Shown: positions 35,581 through 46,680 of the stretch, in pieces
Layout of the letters: each line of letters begins with the position of its first letter
Numbering within the stretch: position 1 is the stretch's first letter
Assembly (NCBI RefSeq): GCF_040802235.1
Contig: NC_133169.1
Coordinates: 41,733,034 to 41,797,033, forward strand
Reading direction: 5' to 3'
Source of the DNA: Manis javanica
Lineage: Eukaryota > Chordata > Mammalia > Pholidota > Manidae
DNA length: 64,000 nucleotides
Program-made: the position numbers and the translations under genes
Notes under the pieces: model-generated
Databases searched by the model: none
The model's input: only the letters and a program-made list of their open reading frames with translations
Told to the model about the DNA's origin: nothing

Positions 35581-36539
35581 CTGCCATGAAGGTCTGCTTA
35601 GAGGACTTTGGCCAAGAGTCAAATTGCTGAAAATAACCATCATCGATTTGAAAACTCTAAAGGTGTGTAGTGTATCTTTATAAGGAGAGTAGATAAGAAA
35701 AAGTCCATGCTTCTTAAAGGCAAATATGATTCAGAGATCAGTGTTGTAGTTTCTTGGAGACATGCAGCCAGAGCTCAAACCCAGGATCTCATTTTTAGGA
35801 GCTGAATGGATGTGATCAAAGTTCTTTTTCAATTTGTTTTTCTTTTTTAAGAATCCACATCTTCCCTTTTAGTTGTTATCATGGACTATTTTAAGAAAGA
35901 ATAGATTTACAATATGTACAATTTTAACCTATCTTAAAACTGCCAGAATTGTATCAACACCCTGCTGGTGATAATTTGATATTGTAATAAAATGCTCTAT
36001 GAATCCATTATATCAAGCTGGCAAAAATAAGGAGGTTGTCTAAGCATATAACACTGAAGTTACAAATGTTAATACCTTTCATATGGAGACAAAATACAGC
36101 CCCTACTCAACAAAACACATGCAATGTCACTTTGCAAATGATCTAGATCTTGACCTGCAGAGGGTTGCACATGCAAATACATATTTTTAGTTGTGTACTA
36201 AATTATCTATTTTCTTTTTCTCAATATGTATTTTTCTAATTATTTCTCAAGTTTTGTAAATTTATGTCTGAGATTTTAATGACTTAATTTATCTTGTACT
36301 TAAGGAATGAGGTTTCTCACAGCAGTACTTTTGTTAAAAAGTGCTTGTTTATTTATTTATTTTGAAGTTCTGTCAGTGGTGTTTTGACTATTAAGGTAAA
36401 AGTTCAGGTTTCATATTACATGTGAGAAAATTTATTTTATACACAATGTGCTATTTAAATACTTCTTTGTGTGAGTTCATGAATCAAATACAGAATGTAT
36501 TACATTTTGCTATATGAATGGAAGAGAGTTTATCATATA
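35581..36539. other. Spacer of unit B, nothing recognised
   Basis: Alignable by eye in patches to 50800-51950 of unit C, for example the segment with GGTAAAAGTTCAGGTTTCAT near 36400. It contains no gene or named repeat that I can support. Confidence 0.4.
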
Positions 36540-37023
36540 AACTATTTCTTCATATTATGGCCAGATAGCCAGCCAGAAAGGGTTTATTGGGGAACTTAGA
36601 TCACACGTTTCTTAGATGGAAACATTCCTGCTAATTTGTTTTCTAGAACAAGGTGTGTCAGGAAGAACAGGCCTCAGAAGGACACAGCAGTTGTTATTTG
36701 CAACTATTCCCTACAGGAGCTCTCACTGCTGCCCAAAGTACCCCTTCCCGGTTTCCTAGGATTGGGAGTTTTGACCAGTTGTTGCATCCCATCTGAACAC
36801 CAATCAGAACTGCACTGAGTTTTTACCTTCTTTGTATGGGGGACTAAAGTGAGAACTGATTTGTGTGACTGTTTTGGGAGCTGTCTCATGTATTGTCCTT
36901 ACTCTCTGCAAGTAATGCACTTTCTTGCAGTCTAGCTATGTTGACTCTTATGACCTCGCACACACCAAGAGGCAAACCTCTTGAGACCTGAAACTCACTG
37001 AAAGACGAACCCCTTGTCTTTAT

Positions 37024-37158
37024 TTACATACTTTATGCTTTACATACATTTATAAAATACCCATTCAGGAGAATTTACATACTTTACATACATTTATAAA
37101 ATACCCATTCAGGAGAATTTACATACTTTACATACATTTATAAAATACCCATTCAGGA
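37024..37158. repeat. 44-bp tandem repeat, about three copies
   Basis: Two exact 44-base copies (37071-37114 and 37115-37158), starting GAATTTACATACTTTACATA and ending ACCCATTCAGGA, are preceded by a slightly longer, imperfect copy (37024-37070). Complete identity of the last two suggests recent expansion. Confidence 0.95.
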
Positions 37159-37179
37159 GAATTTTTTTACATTCAGGTC

Positions 37180-39113
37180 TTTAAGCTGTTTTGAGTTTAC
37201 TTTTACATATGAAGTTATATGGTAACCCAGTTTTATTCTCCTGTGTGTAGCTATCCAGTTTTATCAATTTATTTATTGGAGAGACTATATTTCTCCATTG
37301 TATATTCATGGCACCTCCATACATTAATTGACCATATATGTGTGGGTTTATATCTGGACTTTCTATTCTGTTCCATTGATGTGTGCCTGTTCATGTGGAA
37401 GTACCATACTGTTTTGAATATTGTAGTTTGTAGTACAGTTTGAAGTCAGGGAATGTGATACCCCCAGATTTGTTATATTTTCTCAGGATTGCTTTGCCTA
37501 TTAAGGACCTTTTGTGGTTCCATATGGACTTTAGGATTATTTGCTTTAATTCATTGAAAATTGTTGTTGGCATTTTGACAAGGATCACATTGAATCTCTT
37601 CTTTGTGCAAGATAAACATTTTGACAGTACCAATCATTCCTATCCATGAGCATGGGATACATATCCATTTATTTCTCTCTTCTTCATTTTCTTTCTTTAG
37701 TATCTTAAGATTTCAGAGTACTGTTTTTTTTAACTCTTTGCTTAGGTTTATTCTGAGGCATTTTATTCTTTTTGAAATGACTATAAATTGAATTGTTTTC
37801 CTGATTTCTTTTTCTGATAGTTAATTGTTAGCATATAGGAATGTAAGACATGTCCTTGTATTAATTTTATATCATGTAATTTTTCTGAATCCATTTATTA
37901 CTTCTAATCGTATTTTAGTTGAGGCTTTATATTCTTCTACATATAGTATCATATCATCTGCAAATGGTGACAATTTTGCTTCTTCCTTACCAATTTGGAT
38001 GCCTTTTATCTATTTTTCTTGTCTCATTACTGTGTCTAGGACCTCCAGTACAATGTTTAATAAAGTGGTGAGAGTGAACATCAGTCTTGTTCCTGATTTT
38101 AGAGGAAAAACTTACAGCTTTTTGCCCTTGAGTAAGATATTAGCTGTAGGTTTGCCAAAGACGGCCTCTATTATGTTGAGGTATGTTCCCTCTATACCAA
38201 TTCTTTGAGAGTTTTTATCTTAAATGGATGTTGAATTTTGTCAAATGCTCTTTTTGCATCTATTATCATACAGTTTTTATCCTTCTTTTTATGTGCTATA
38301 TCACATTTATTGCTTTATGAATACTGTACTATCCTATATCCTTGGAATAAATTCCAATATATCAGGATGGATACTTTTGATGTATTTTTGAATTCACTTT
38401 GCTCATATTTTGTTGACGGTTTCTGTATCTACATTCATGAGGGATATTGGTCTATAATTTTGTTTCTGTAGTGTCTTGGTCTGGTTTTGTTATTAGAGTG
38501 ATACTGGCTTCATAGAATGAGTTTAGAAATATTCCCTCCTCTTCTACTTTTTGAATACTTAAAGAAGGAAGGGTATTAACTCTTCTTTAAATGTTTGGTA
38601 GAACTCAGCTGTGAAGCCATCTGGACCTGGACTACTGTTCTTTGGTAGTTTTTTGATTGATTACCAATTCATTGTCATTGCTGGTAGTTTGTCTGTTCAC
38701 AACTTTTATGCTTCTTCCCAGGTCAGTCATGGAAAGTAGTGTTTTAAATTTCTTCTACACTGTCCAAATTATTGGCATAAAATTTTTTCATAAAAAATTG
38801 TATTAATTATTTGTATTTCTGGTGTGTCTGTTATAACTATTCCTTTTTCATTTCTGATTTCATCTATTTGTGTCCTTGATTTTTGTCTTGATAAGTCTGT
38901 CTAGGGGGCTGGACTGGGGAAGTTCTTGGGACCTAATCAGTCATGACTCTGCCACTTACTCTTCTCCATGTGCTGCTCTTCTCTTCTCCTCCAGATGAAG
39001 ATGGCCTGTTCTGAAGTCTGCAGGTCATTTTCAGGGTTAGTTTATTTGCTGTAGTTGCTTCCTTGGTGTGTGTGTGGGAGGCAGATACTGCCTGGATTAC
39101 TTACTCCACCATC
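37180..39113 (-). mobile_element. LINE-1, minus strand, truncated and internally deleted
   Basis: Reverse-complement ORF2 from the C-terminal part (37180) through the reverse transcriptase (near 37930-37970, where FADD-type sequence appears as CATCTGCAAATGGTGACAAT in reverse) to about 38900. The last 200 bases, 38905-39113, end in CCACCATCTTTTTTG. This resembles the reverse complement of an L1 5' end, suggesting an internal deletion joining ORF2 to the 5' UTR, but that part is uncertain. Confidence 0.7.
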
Positions 39114-39600
39114 TTTTTTGCTGTATGTCACATTTCTCATTCTTAGACACATTTAATTAAGAATACACCCAAAAGATAGAATTAATTCATGCATATTTTT
39201 TAGATGTATTGATATGAAAATTATGGTATATACATGCAAGTAAATATTATTCATCCTTGAAAAGGAGGGAAATCCTGAGTCTTGCTATAAAATGGATGAA
39301 TCTCAAGGACATTATGCTAAGTGAAGTAAACCAGTCACAAAAAGTCAAATCATACATATGAACCTTCATGTAAAGAATTCAGAGTATTTAATTTCATGGA
39401 TACAAAGGTAGCATGGTGATTTTGGGTACAGAATGAAGGAAAAATGAAGAGAAGTTGTCTAAATGTGTGTAGAGTTTCTGTTTTGCAAGGGGAAATAATT
39501 CTTGAGATTGCACAATGATCTGAATCTAACACTAATTAACTGTGCACTTAAAAATGGCTGATATCATGAATCTTATGTTGTATCTACTTTGCCACAATTT
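39114..39600 (+). mobile_element. Old LINE-1 3' end fragment, plus strand
   Basis: Plus-strand end of ORF2 and 3' UTR, seen in TATTATTCATCCTTGAAAAG, the counterpart of the TATTCATCCATAAGAAG segment at 9770, followed by ATGCTAAGTGAAGTAAACC. Diverged. Confidence 0.7.
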
Positions 39601-41029
39601 TAAAAAGAACTAGAATTTTGTGTCTTTATATATACTCTGTAAAAATCTGCTTGCTGTAAAGTGGCTAGTGAACAGAAATGCCGTAAGTTATACTGATCGA
39701 ATATCATGGCACATGTGTGTGGGCTGATAACTCTTCACCTATATTATCTATGTAAAATATTAAAGAACATGACAATAGGTCGATTACAGCAGGAAACATT
39801 CCATGTAACCTATTCCCATACTTGGGGCTTGAATAAGGAAGAAGGGTTAAGGACATATCGCAAGTGTGATTATTGGTCAGAATCCTTGTAGTCAAGTGCT
39901 TTGTAAACAGGGTTTTAGTGCAGTGACACAGCCGTCACCCTGTCAGTTCTTACATCAGAAGAGACTACAACAGAAAGTATAATGGGGGATTTACAGAGGT
40001 ACAATCACACCACACTCACACATACACTCACACACACTCACACAATGGTATCCCATGAGAACGCCATGTAAGAACAGAAGGTATATGTTTTAAACTTCAT
40101 CATTTGCTGATATTTATATGGTTATCCTATCACTATCCCCAACCCAAAAATGGAGAAATAAAAGAAGGTTGAAATGAGTAAAATCTATACATAATGGAGC
40201 ATTTCTTTGAAGATGTTGCATCTTTCCATGATATTTCTTTACAAGTTGTATCCAGATGAAGCAAAGAACCAAAATTTTAAGGGACTGCCAGTCCTCAGAC
40301 CCCATGCAAATTATTTTAAGGATTTTCAGACACACAAAAAAATTGAAGTTGTCTCATCCAACATTCATACTCTTGAGTCATTCTATTTAATCCTGGGTTG
40401 TGGCTGCTTATTGTAGGCATCCTAAATCATCCATTTTTATACTCAGTATCACTGAAATATCTCAGCTGTTCATTAATAAATTATTTTATGCAAATGTTCT
40501 CTTCATTGGTAAATTTTAAATACATATTTATTAAATTCCCCCTTTTAGTACATTTAATTATTTCCTGTGCAATGAAATAATTTTTTCTCCTGCTCGTATT
40601 TAATGCACTAATAAAACTCAGCTCTCGATATTGACATTTCATGTATCACTTATGATTTCATATTCATAACTTTAAAATTTTTGTGGATTCTATAAAAGTT
40701 TCATGGATAAGTTAGCCCCTATAGGTATCAAAGTGGTTGTGAATTGAGATAAATGTGTATAGTAGCCCAGAAAATAAAAATTTATGGAAGATTAAGTTTT
40801 CCATTCAAGATGAGGAAATCATTATAAAAGATATTAGGCTGCAGGTAGTTTTATTGTACTATGCAAAATAAACTAAACTTTGGACCATCTCTGCAGAATT
40901 GTGAAATGGCACAATACTCAGAAAAATATATAACAAGTAACAAATATGACAGAAGGTAAAAAAGGAAAAATTCCTGTTTATTTTTTAGACAACAATAGTA
41001 CAACTCATTTTGTTTCAATACCCAATTCT
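39601..41029. other. Spacer leading into unit C, nothing further recognised
   Basis: From about 40330 this is the start of duplication unit C (homologous to 20600 and 28690). A short CACACT/CACA-rich stretch is at 40015-40045. No gene seen. Confidence 0.4.
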
Positions 41030-42420
41030 AATGTGTGTGTGTGTATATGTCTGTGTGTCTTCCACACACAACACCAAGGTGTTCTTAAACACCAGCAGTG
41101 TGTCTGAGAACTCAAATCAATTCTGGTGCTATCTGCCTGGAGACAGCAGCAATTACCCAGGTTAAGGGCTCTGTCCTACAGGACTGACCCCACCCTCCAC
41201 TCCAGATGCCAACTGCGAGCCCCAGTGGTCACCTGTGCTTTTCTTTTGGGAGCAAACCTGTGGGCCTTTAGGCAGACTCGGTCACAAAAGCCTTAAGACA
41301 ACAGCAACATTTGAGTAAAGTCTTTCCTGTAAAGTCAGCAACAATGAATCCATCCACGCGTTAGAAACAAGTTTTCCCCTATTACCAAGAAACACATTTA
41401 GTGAACTCCTAGGTTAGAGCTAGTGGTTAGGCTACCTCGCAACATGTGCTTTTTCTGTCCTTTATTAATCAAGAAACACCCTCTGCCCCAGGGGAAAGCC
41501 CCTCTCTTAAAACCTCCCTCCCAAGGGCCCCCACCCCCAAAATGGTGAACTCCCCACTTCTCTTCCAGGTCCTCCATTCCCGCTGGCACCAACCAAGACC
41601 CAATCACCCCTCTACACCTCCCCGCTGGCGCCACCTAAGGTCCAATTATCTCCTGACCCACCCCTTACTTGCTAACCTGTATAAATTGAGCCTGCAAACA
41701 ATAAACTGTGCCAGCTTGATCAGACATCCTGTCTTGCTGGTCGTTCTTTGTGTCCCTTGCCTCTCTCTTTTTTTTTTTTTCAATTCTCTCCTCCAGGTCG
41801 TCGACCCCCGTTGATAGTCCTGCAGGTTGAGACACTTCTCACCAACAGAGATGATAATATCCTCATTCAGAGCTTCCAATGTCCTTCCCCTTAGCATAAT
41901 TTGCTAGTGCAGCTCACAGAACTCAAGAAAACACTTACTCTTACCCGTGTGATAAAGGACACCATAAAGGATAGAAGCCAACAACAAGATGAGGAGATAC
42001 ACAGGGCAACGTCCCAAATAAAGGAACTATTTATTATCTTTGTGAAGCTTGTCTAGGATGTGGTCACATTCTGGCCCCCAAACATGGAAGCCCCCCCCCC
42101 ACAGAGAAGCAGAATGCAGAGAGGGATGCATTCTTTTCATGGGTTTTTGTGAGGGCTTCAGTGGGTAGAAATGATTGACTAACTCCCTGGCCATTGGCCT
42201 ATTCAGCCTCCAGCCACAGTCCTTGGTCAGGGTCCAAAAGTCCTTTATTAATTTGATAAGATACCCATTTTGCCTTTAAGTCTCTGAAGTGTCTTCAGGA
42301 GCTATTGATGAAAACCAGATATGCTGAGAAATACCTACTTGACCATCTGAATGACTAAGTATGTTTTTCTTATGACTCACTATATCACAACTGCCTATAT
42401 CCCCACAGCATGGTGCGTCT
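41030..42420. mobile_element. Old LTR remnant interrupted by a younger LTR
   Basis: Two outer parts (41030-41340 and about 41820-42420, the latter with CAGCTCACAGAACTCAAG and a CTGGCCATTGGCCTATTC segment) look like one ancient ERV LTR family. The middle, roughly 41360-41820, has the layout of another LTR. The whole segment is missing at the corresponding places in units A and B, so it entered unit C after duplication, or was lost from the others. Exact family names need a repeat library. Confidence 0.45.
41440..41820 (+). mobile_element. Probable solo LTR nested in older LTR
   Basis: It carries a TATAAATTGAG box near 41680, an AATAAA at 41699-41705, a downstream T/C-rich stretch and a CTGTCTTGCTGGTCG-type R/U5 region. 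This is an LTR-like promoter and polyadenylation order on the plus strand. Candidate start TGTGC at 41445. I could not fix the ends or a target duplication. Confidence 0.45.
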
Positions 42421-43003
42421 CCTCAGTACGGTATAATAAAATAACTGCAAGCAGCAAAGAAAGGTTAATGATAGCTTCTGTCAACAAATAGGACATTCTT
42501 CATTTCTATTAATTGGTAGGCTAAATCACATTTCTCTTAATCTTTGTTGTGGACATACTTTTTCACTTTCCAGATATTCATTAGTTTTAATTCCATACAA
42601 ATCATGAACTATAATTTGTTAGATTTAATTTTTAATTTCAAAAAACATAAATTCTTGTCACTGAAGACAATATTATACCATGTTTTCACATTTTTTTGAA
42701 ATTTTTCAGATAATAGAGACTATATTACATATCCATACTTGGTTTGCTCAGGAGTCCTTTGAGACCTTATTAATATTGTTAATAATTGGTGAATCCTAAA
42801 CATATATCTAAAATGATTTTCATGAATATCTTTGATTATATGTGGTCATTAAAACCAACAGTTGAACATTTTAATTTGAAATAATAGATGGAAAGAGTAA
42901 TGTTAAAAAAATGTAATTACAGAGATGTTAAATGAATTATTTCATAATGAGGAGACTAATATGTAAAACTGAATAAGCCAGTTGTAGTCTAGAAATCTGT
43001 GGC

Positions 43004-43969
43004 TTATTCAGCAACACAGGGATGAACCTGAAAGGGAAACTTTTTACTTTCTGGGAGAAAAACTATTAATTTCCTTACAGCTTCTTTTACCTGTTTGTTT
43101 CTAAGACTGTAGATAATAGGATTCAAGAAAGGAGGAACTATGGTGTAAAATACAGAAAGAATCATGTCCTGGATGGTTTCAGAAGTTGCTGAAGGCTTCA
43201 GGTACACATAGGCAATAGAGCTGAGGAAGACAGACACCACCAGGATGTGAGGGACACACGTGGAAAAGGCCTTGCCTCGCTCTCTGGTTGGAAACTTCAG
43301 TATGGTGGAAAATATGTGAAAGTACGATATGGTGAGAAAGATAAAGGAAACACCACCAACTACAATAATAGAAACAAAAAGTAGGAGGAAATTGCTGAAG
43401 GTGTCAGAGCAGGAGAGGCTCAGCAGAGAGGGGACATCACAGAAGAACTGTTGGACCACATTGGACTGACAGAAAGACAGCCGGAATACATTACCTGTGT
43501 GTGCACCTGAGTAGAGAAGACCACTAAGCAGGGAAAATAGTGTCATTCGCACACAGAATTGATGGTTCATGATGACAGGGTAGTGGAGGGGCTGGCAGAT
43601 GGCCACATAGCGGTCACGGGCCATGAACATGAGAAACAGAATCTCTACAAATGCAAAATAAATGACCAAGAATATCTGGGTTGCACAGCCAGCCACTGAG
43701 ATGGCCCAGTTATTAGTGACATAGTTGACACAGGCATTGGGCACAGTGACAGAAACATAGCACACGTCTAGGATAGACAGGTTCCTGAGGAAGAAGTACA
43801 TGGGCGTGTGAAGGTTCTGGTCAACTGTGGTGGCACTGATGATAAGAATGTTCCCTGTGAGGGTGGCCAGGTACATCAGAAGGAATAGCAGGGAGAGCAG
43901 AAGCCTTATCTCCCACTTCTCAGCAAAGCCCGTGAGGAGAAACTCAGTCACTGTGGTGAAATTGGTCAT
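43004..43969 (-). CDS. Olfactory receptor, OR14-like (copy C), intact
   Basis: A 321-residue odorant GPCR. Motifs: MTNFT glycosylation site, GN in helix 1, HTPMYFFLRNLS, conserved Cys (AGC), MARDRYVAICQPLHYP, SYFHIFST, KAFSTCVPH and PFLNPIIYSLRNKQVKEAVRK. The C-terminus is about a dozen residues longer than in copies A and B (ends PCVAE), by a different frame end rather than an obvious insertion. The frame runs 22 codons further upstream to 44035 through the splice acceptor, so the start is taken at MTN. It shares a stretch of about 70 identical bases (43229-43298) with copies A and B around KAFSTCVPH. No defect seen, so it is likely a functional receptor. Confidence 0.93.
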   Translation of the reverse strand: MTNFTTVTEFLLTGFAEKWEIRLLLSLLFLLMYLATLTGNILIISATTVDQNLHTPMYFFLRNLSILDVCYVSVTVPNACVNYVTNNWAISVAGCATQIFLVIYFAFVEILFLMFMARDRYVAICQPLHYPVIMNHQFCVRMTLFSLLSGLLYSGAHTGNVFRLSFCQSNVVQQFFCDVPSLLSLSCSDTFSNFLLLFVSIIVVGGVSFIFLTISYFHIFSTILKFPTRERGKAFSTCVPHILVVSVFLSSIAYVYLKPSATSETIQDMILSVFYTIVPPFLNPIIYSLRNKQVKEAVRKLIVFLPESKKFPFQVHPCVAE

Positions 43970-43990
43970 TTTCAGGAAATGATGTTTGAC

Positions 43991-44014
43991 CTGGAAAATA
44001 ACAGGGATAAACAA
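43991..44014 (-). promoter_or_regulatory. 3' splice acceptor of OR copy C coding exon
   Basis: On the minus strand, TTTATCCCTGTTATTTTCCAG has its AG at 43992-43991, 21 bases before the ATG. Same position and sequence type as copies A and B. Confidence 0.75.
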
Positions 44015-44569
44015 TGAAAAGTATGATCCAAACAAAAATTATAAAATGTCAAATATTTTATTTGGAAATGTTTCCTTTTATTTTATAAAGTTGGTATTCA
44101 TGCATAGGAAATACCCTTCATTACTTATATTTAGATCTGCTAAGTTTATTACCACTTTTGAATAATTAACAGGCAAAATGCTTAAGTTGTGGTTTTCTAA
44201 TCCCTTGCTGATTATGATATTCAATGTTCATACTCTATCAATAATATGCGGCCTTTTAGTTGTATTATTTTAATAAAGAATTCATCAATTCAAATACAAG
44301 TTTTCAAGTATATGACATAGTTTTTTGACTGGTTTATACTTTACTAAATGCTCACCCCAAATGGTGTGTTACTATTAACATAGAAAGATGTTACAGAACT
44401 ATTGACTCTACTCTTTATGCTGCAGTTTCAACCCCATGACTAATTTATATTTTGATTGTGAGATTTTGTGCCTCTTATCCCCTTCACCTCGTTCAACAAC
44501 CCAATTCAAATATATGTTTACATATATATAACATATAAAGTATTTAAAATTTATATATATATAGTAAAT

Positions 44570-45070
44570 GAGGATGTGGTATATGTATGAAATGGAATAT
44601 TACTCAGCCATGAAGAAGAATGACATCCAGCATTTGCAACCACATGGATGATGCTGTAGGGTTTTATATTAGGTAAAATACATCAGACACAAAAAGAAAA
44701 ATACCATATGATTTCACTTATGTGTAGAATCTAGAAAGCAAAACCAGAAAACAAACAAACCAAGCAGAAACACATTCATACATACAAAGAAGTAATTGGT
44801 GGTTTCTGGAAGAAATGGGAGAGGAGGATGGGTGAAGTAAATCAAGATGATTAAGAGACATATTTTCTAGTTACAAAATAAGTAAATCACATGAGTATTT
44901 ACAGCATTGATATTATAACTGATAATATTATCACAAATTTGTCTGGTGGTAGGCGTAGAACTATCTATCATGGTTATTATCTCAGTATGGGTAAAACTAT
45001 CAAATCACTATTTTGCACACCTGAAACTAATATATACCGTATGTCAAAATAAGGAGACATATCACCATAA
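44570..45070 (+). mobile_element. L1 3' end fragment inside OR intron (unit C)
   Basis: Counterpart of the fragments at 23090 and 31390, ending in CACACCTGAAACTAATATAT. It is shared by all three units. Confidence 0.8.
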
Positions 45071-45534
45071 ATAATACTCCAAAAATGTTTTGCAATGTTT
45101 TAATAATGCATTTGCAATACTTATAAAACAAATTGTAATATATTTGGTTATCTACTAACATTACTCTCAATGCTTATATTTTTACTCATAAATAACTCTA
45201 AAGATGATTACCCTATTTATGTACCTCCTTACATTAATAAATTTCATACAGCTCTACAATAATAAAACCTTACTCACCTGTGAAAATACAAGCTAAAGAC
45301 AATCATATAACAGTTATTCATTTATTACTCAAAATCATTAAAGAACTATTCAAGTACTGAGGTTTTATCGGAAGAATAAACAGATTTTTAGGTGCCTTAT
45401 TTTAATGAGGGTATAATACATAAAATATTTTTCCTCATTTTCATTTGTAAGTATTCAAAAATTTATATATTGGTGTCTTTACTTATTTGTGTTTAATAAC
45501 TATTTAAACATTCAGAAATTCATGCGTCCTTTGC

Positions 45535-46680
45535 TAAAAAGCTTCTGTACAGGGAAGGACACGATCAGCAGAACATAAAGGCACCTACAGGATGGGAGAA
45601 TATATTTATAAATGACATATCCGACAAGGAGTTAACATCCAAAATATATAAAGAGCTCACACATTTCAAGACCCCAAAATCAAATAACCCTATTAAAAAG
45701 TGGGTGGAGTATATGAACAGACACTTCTCCAAAGAAGAAATTCAGATGGCCAATAGGCACATGAAACGATGCTCCACATCGCTAATCATCAGGGAAATGC
45801 AAATCAAAACCACAATGAGATATCATCTCACTCAAGACAAAATGGCCCCTATCCAAAAGGCAAGAAGTCAATATAACAAGCGTTGGCAAGGATGTGCAGA
45901 AAGGAGAACCTGCCTACACTGCTGGTGTAAACTAGTTCAACCACTGTGGAAAGCGGTATGGAGTTTCTTCGAAAAACTAAAAATAGAAATACCACTTGAC
46001 CCGGGAATTCCACTTCTAGGAATTTACCCAAAGAAAACAACTTCTCAGATCAAAAAGACATATGCACCCCTATGTTTATTGCAGCACTATTTACAATAGC
46101 CAAGATATGGAAGCAACCCAAGTGTCCATCAGTAAATGAATGGACAAAGAAGATGTGGTACATATACACAATGGAATACTATTCAGCCATAAGAAAGAAA
46201 CAAATCCTACCATTTGCAATAACATGGATGGAGCTGGAGGGTATTATGCTTAGTGATATAAGTCAGACAGAGAAAGAGAAATACCAAATGATTTCCCTCA
46301 TTTGTGGAGTATAACAATGAAGCAAAACTGAAGGAACAAAATAGCAGCAGACTCACAGACTCCAAGAAGGGACTAGTGGTTACCAAAGGGGAGAGTTGGG
46401 GAGGGTGGGTGTGGAGGGAGGGAGAAGGGGATTATGGGATATCATGATTGGTGCATATGGTGTGTTTGGAATCAAGGGGAAGATCGTGCAGCTCAGAGAA
46501 GACAAATAGGGACTCTGTCGCATCTTACTACACTGATGGACGACGACTGCAATGGGGTATGGGGAGGGACTTGATAATAAGGGTGAATGTAATAATTAAA
46601 TTATTTTTCTTCTGAAACCTTCATAAGAGTATATAGCAATGATACCTTAATAAAAACAAATAAATAAACAGGAAAAAAAT
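45535..46680 (+). mobile_element. LINE-1, 5'-truncated, plus strand, unit C only
   Basis: End of ORF2 (open frames 45704-46099 and 46072-46314, ending MISLICGV) plus the 3' UTR and an A-rich tail near 46650-46680. It is absent from units A and B at the aligned site (24060 and 32275). Flanking sequences AAATTCATGCGTCCT and AAATTTAATGGATCCT look like a degraded target duplication. It therefore arrived after duplication. Confidence 0.85.

Larger units (their letters stand above)
28690..36940. repeat. Tandem duplication unit B (OR14-like gene and flanks)
   Basis: Second copy of the block, collinear with unit A (28820-29130 resembles 20700-21010) and more complete. It continues through the GC-rich block (34960-35580) to a segment at 36540-36935 that pairs with 51950-52712 of unit C minus the solo LTR there. 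Confidence 0.75.

Noticed and set aside
37024-37158. Possible CRISPR-like array
   Set aside because: Direct head-to-tail 44-bp units without spacers in mammalian DNA; an ordinary minisatellite.
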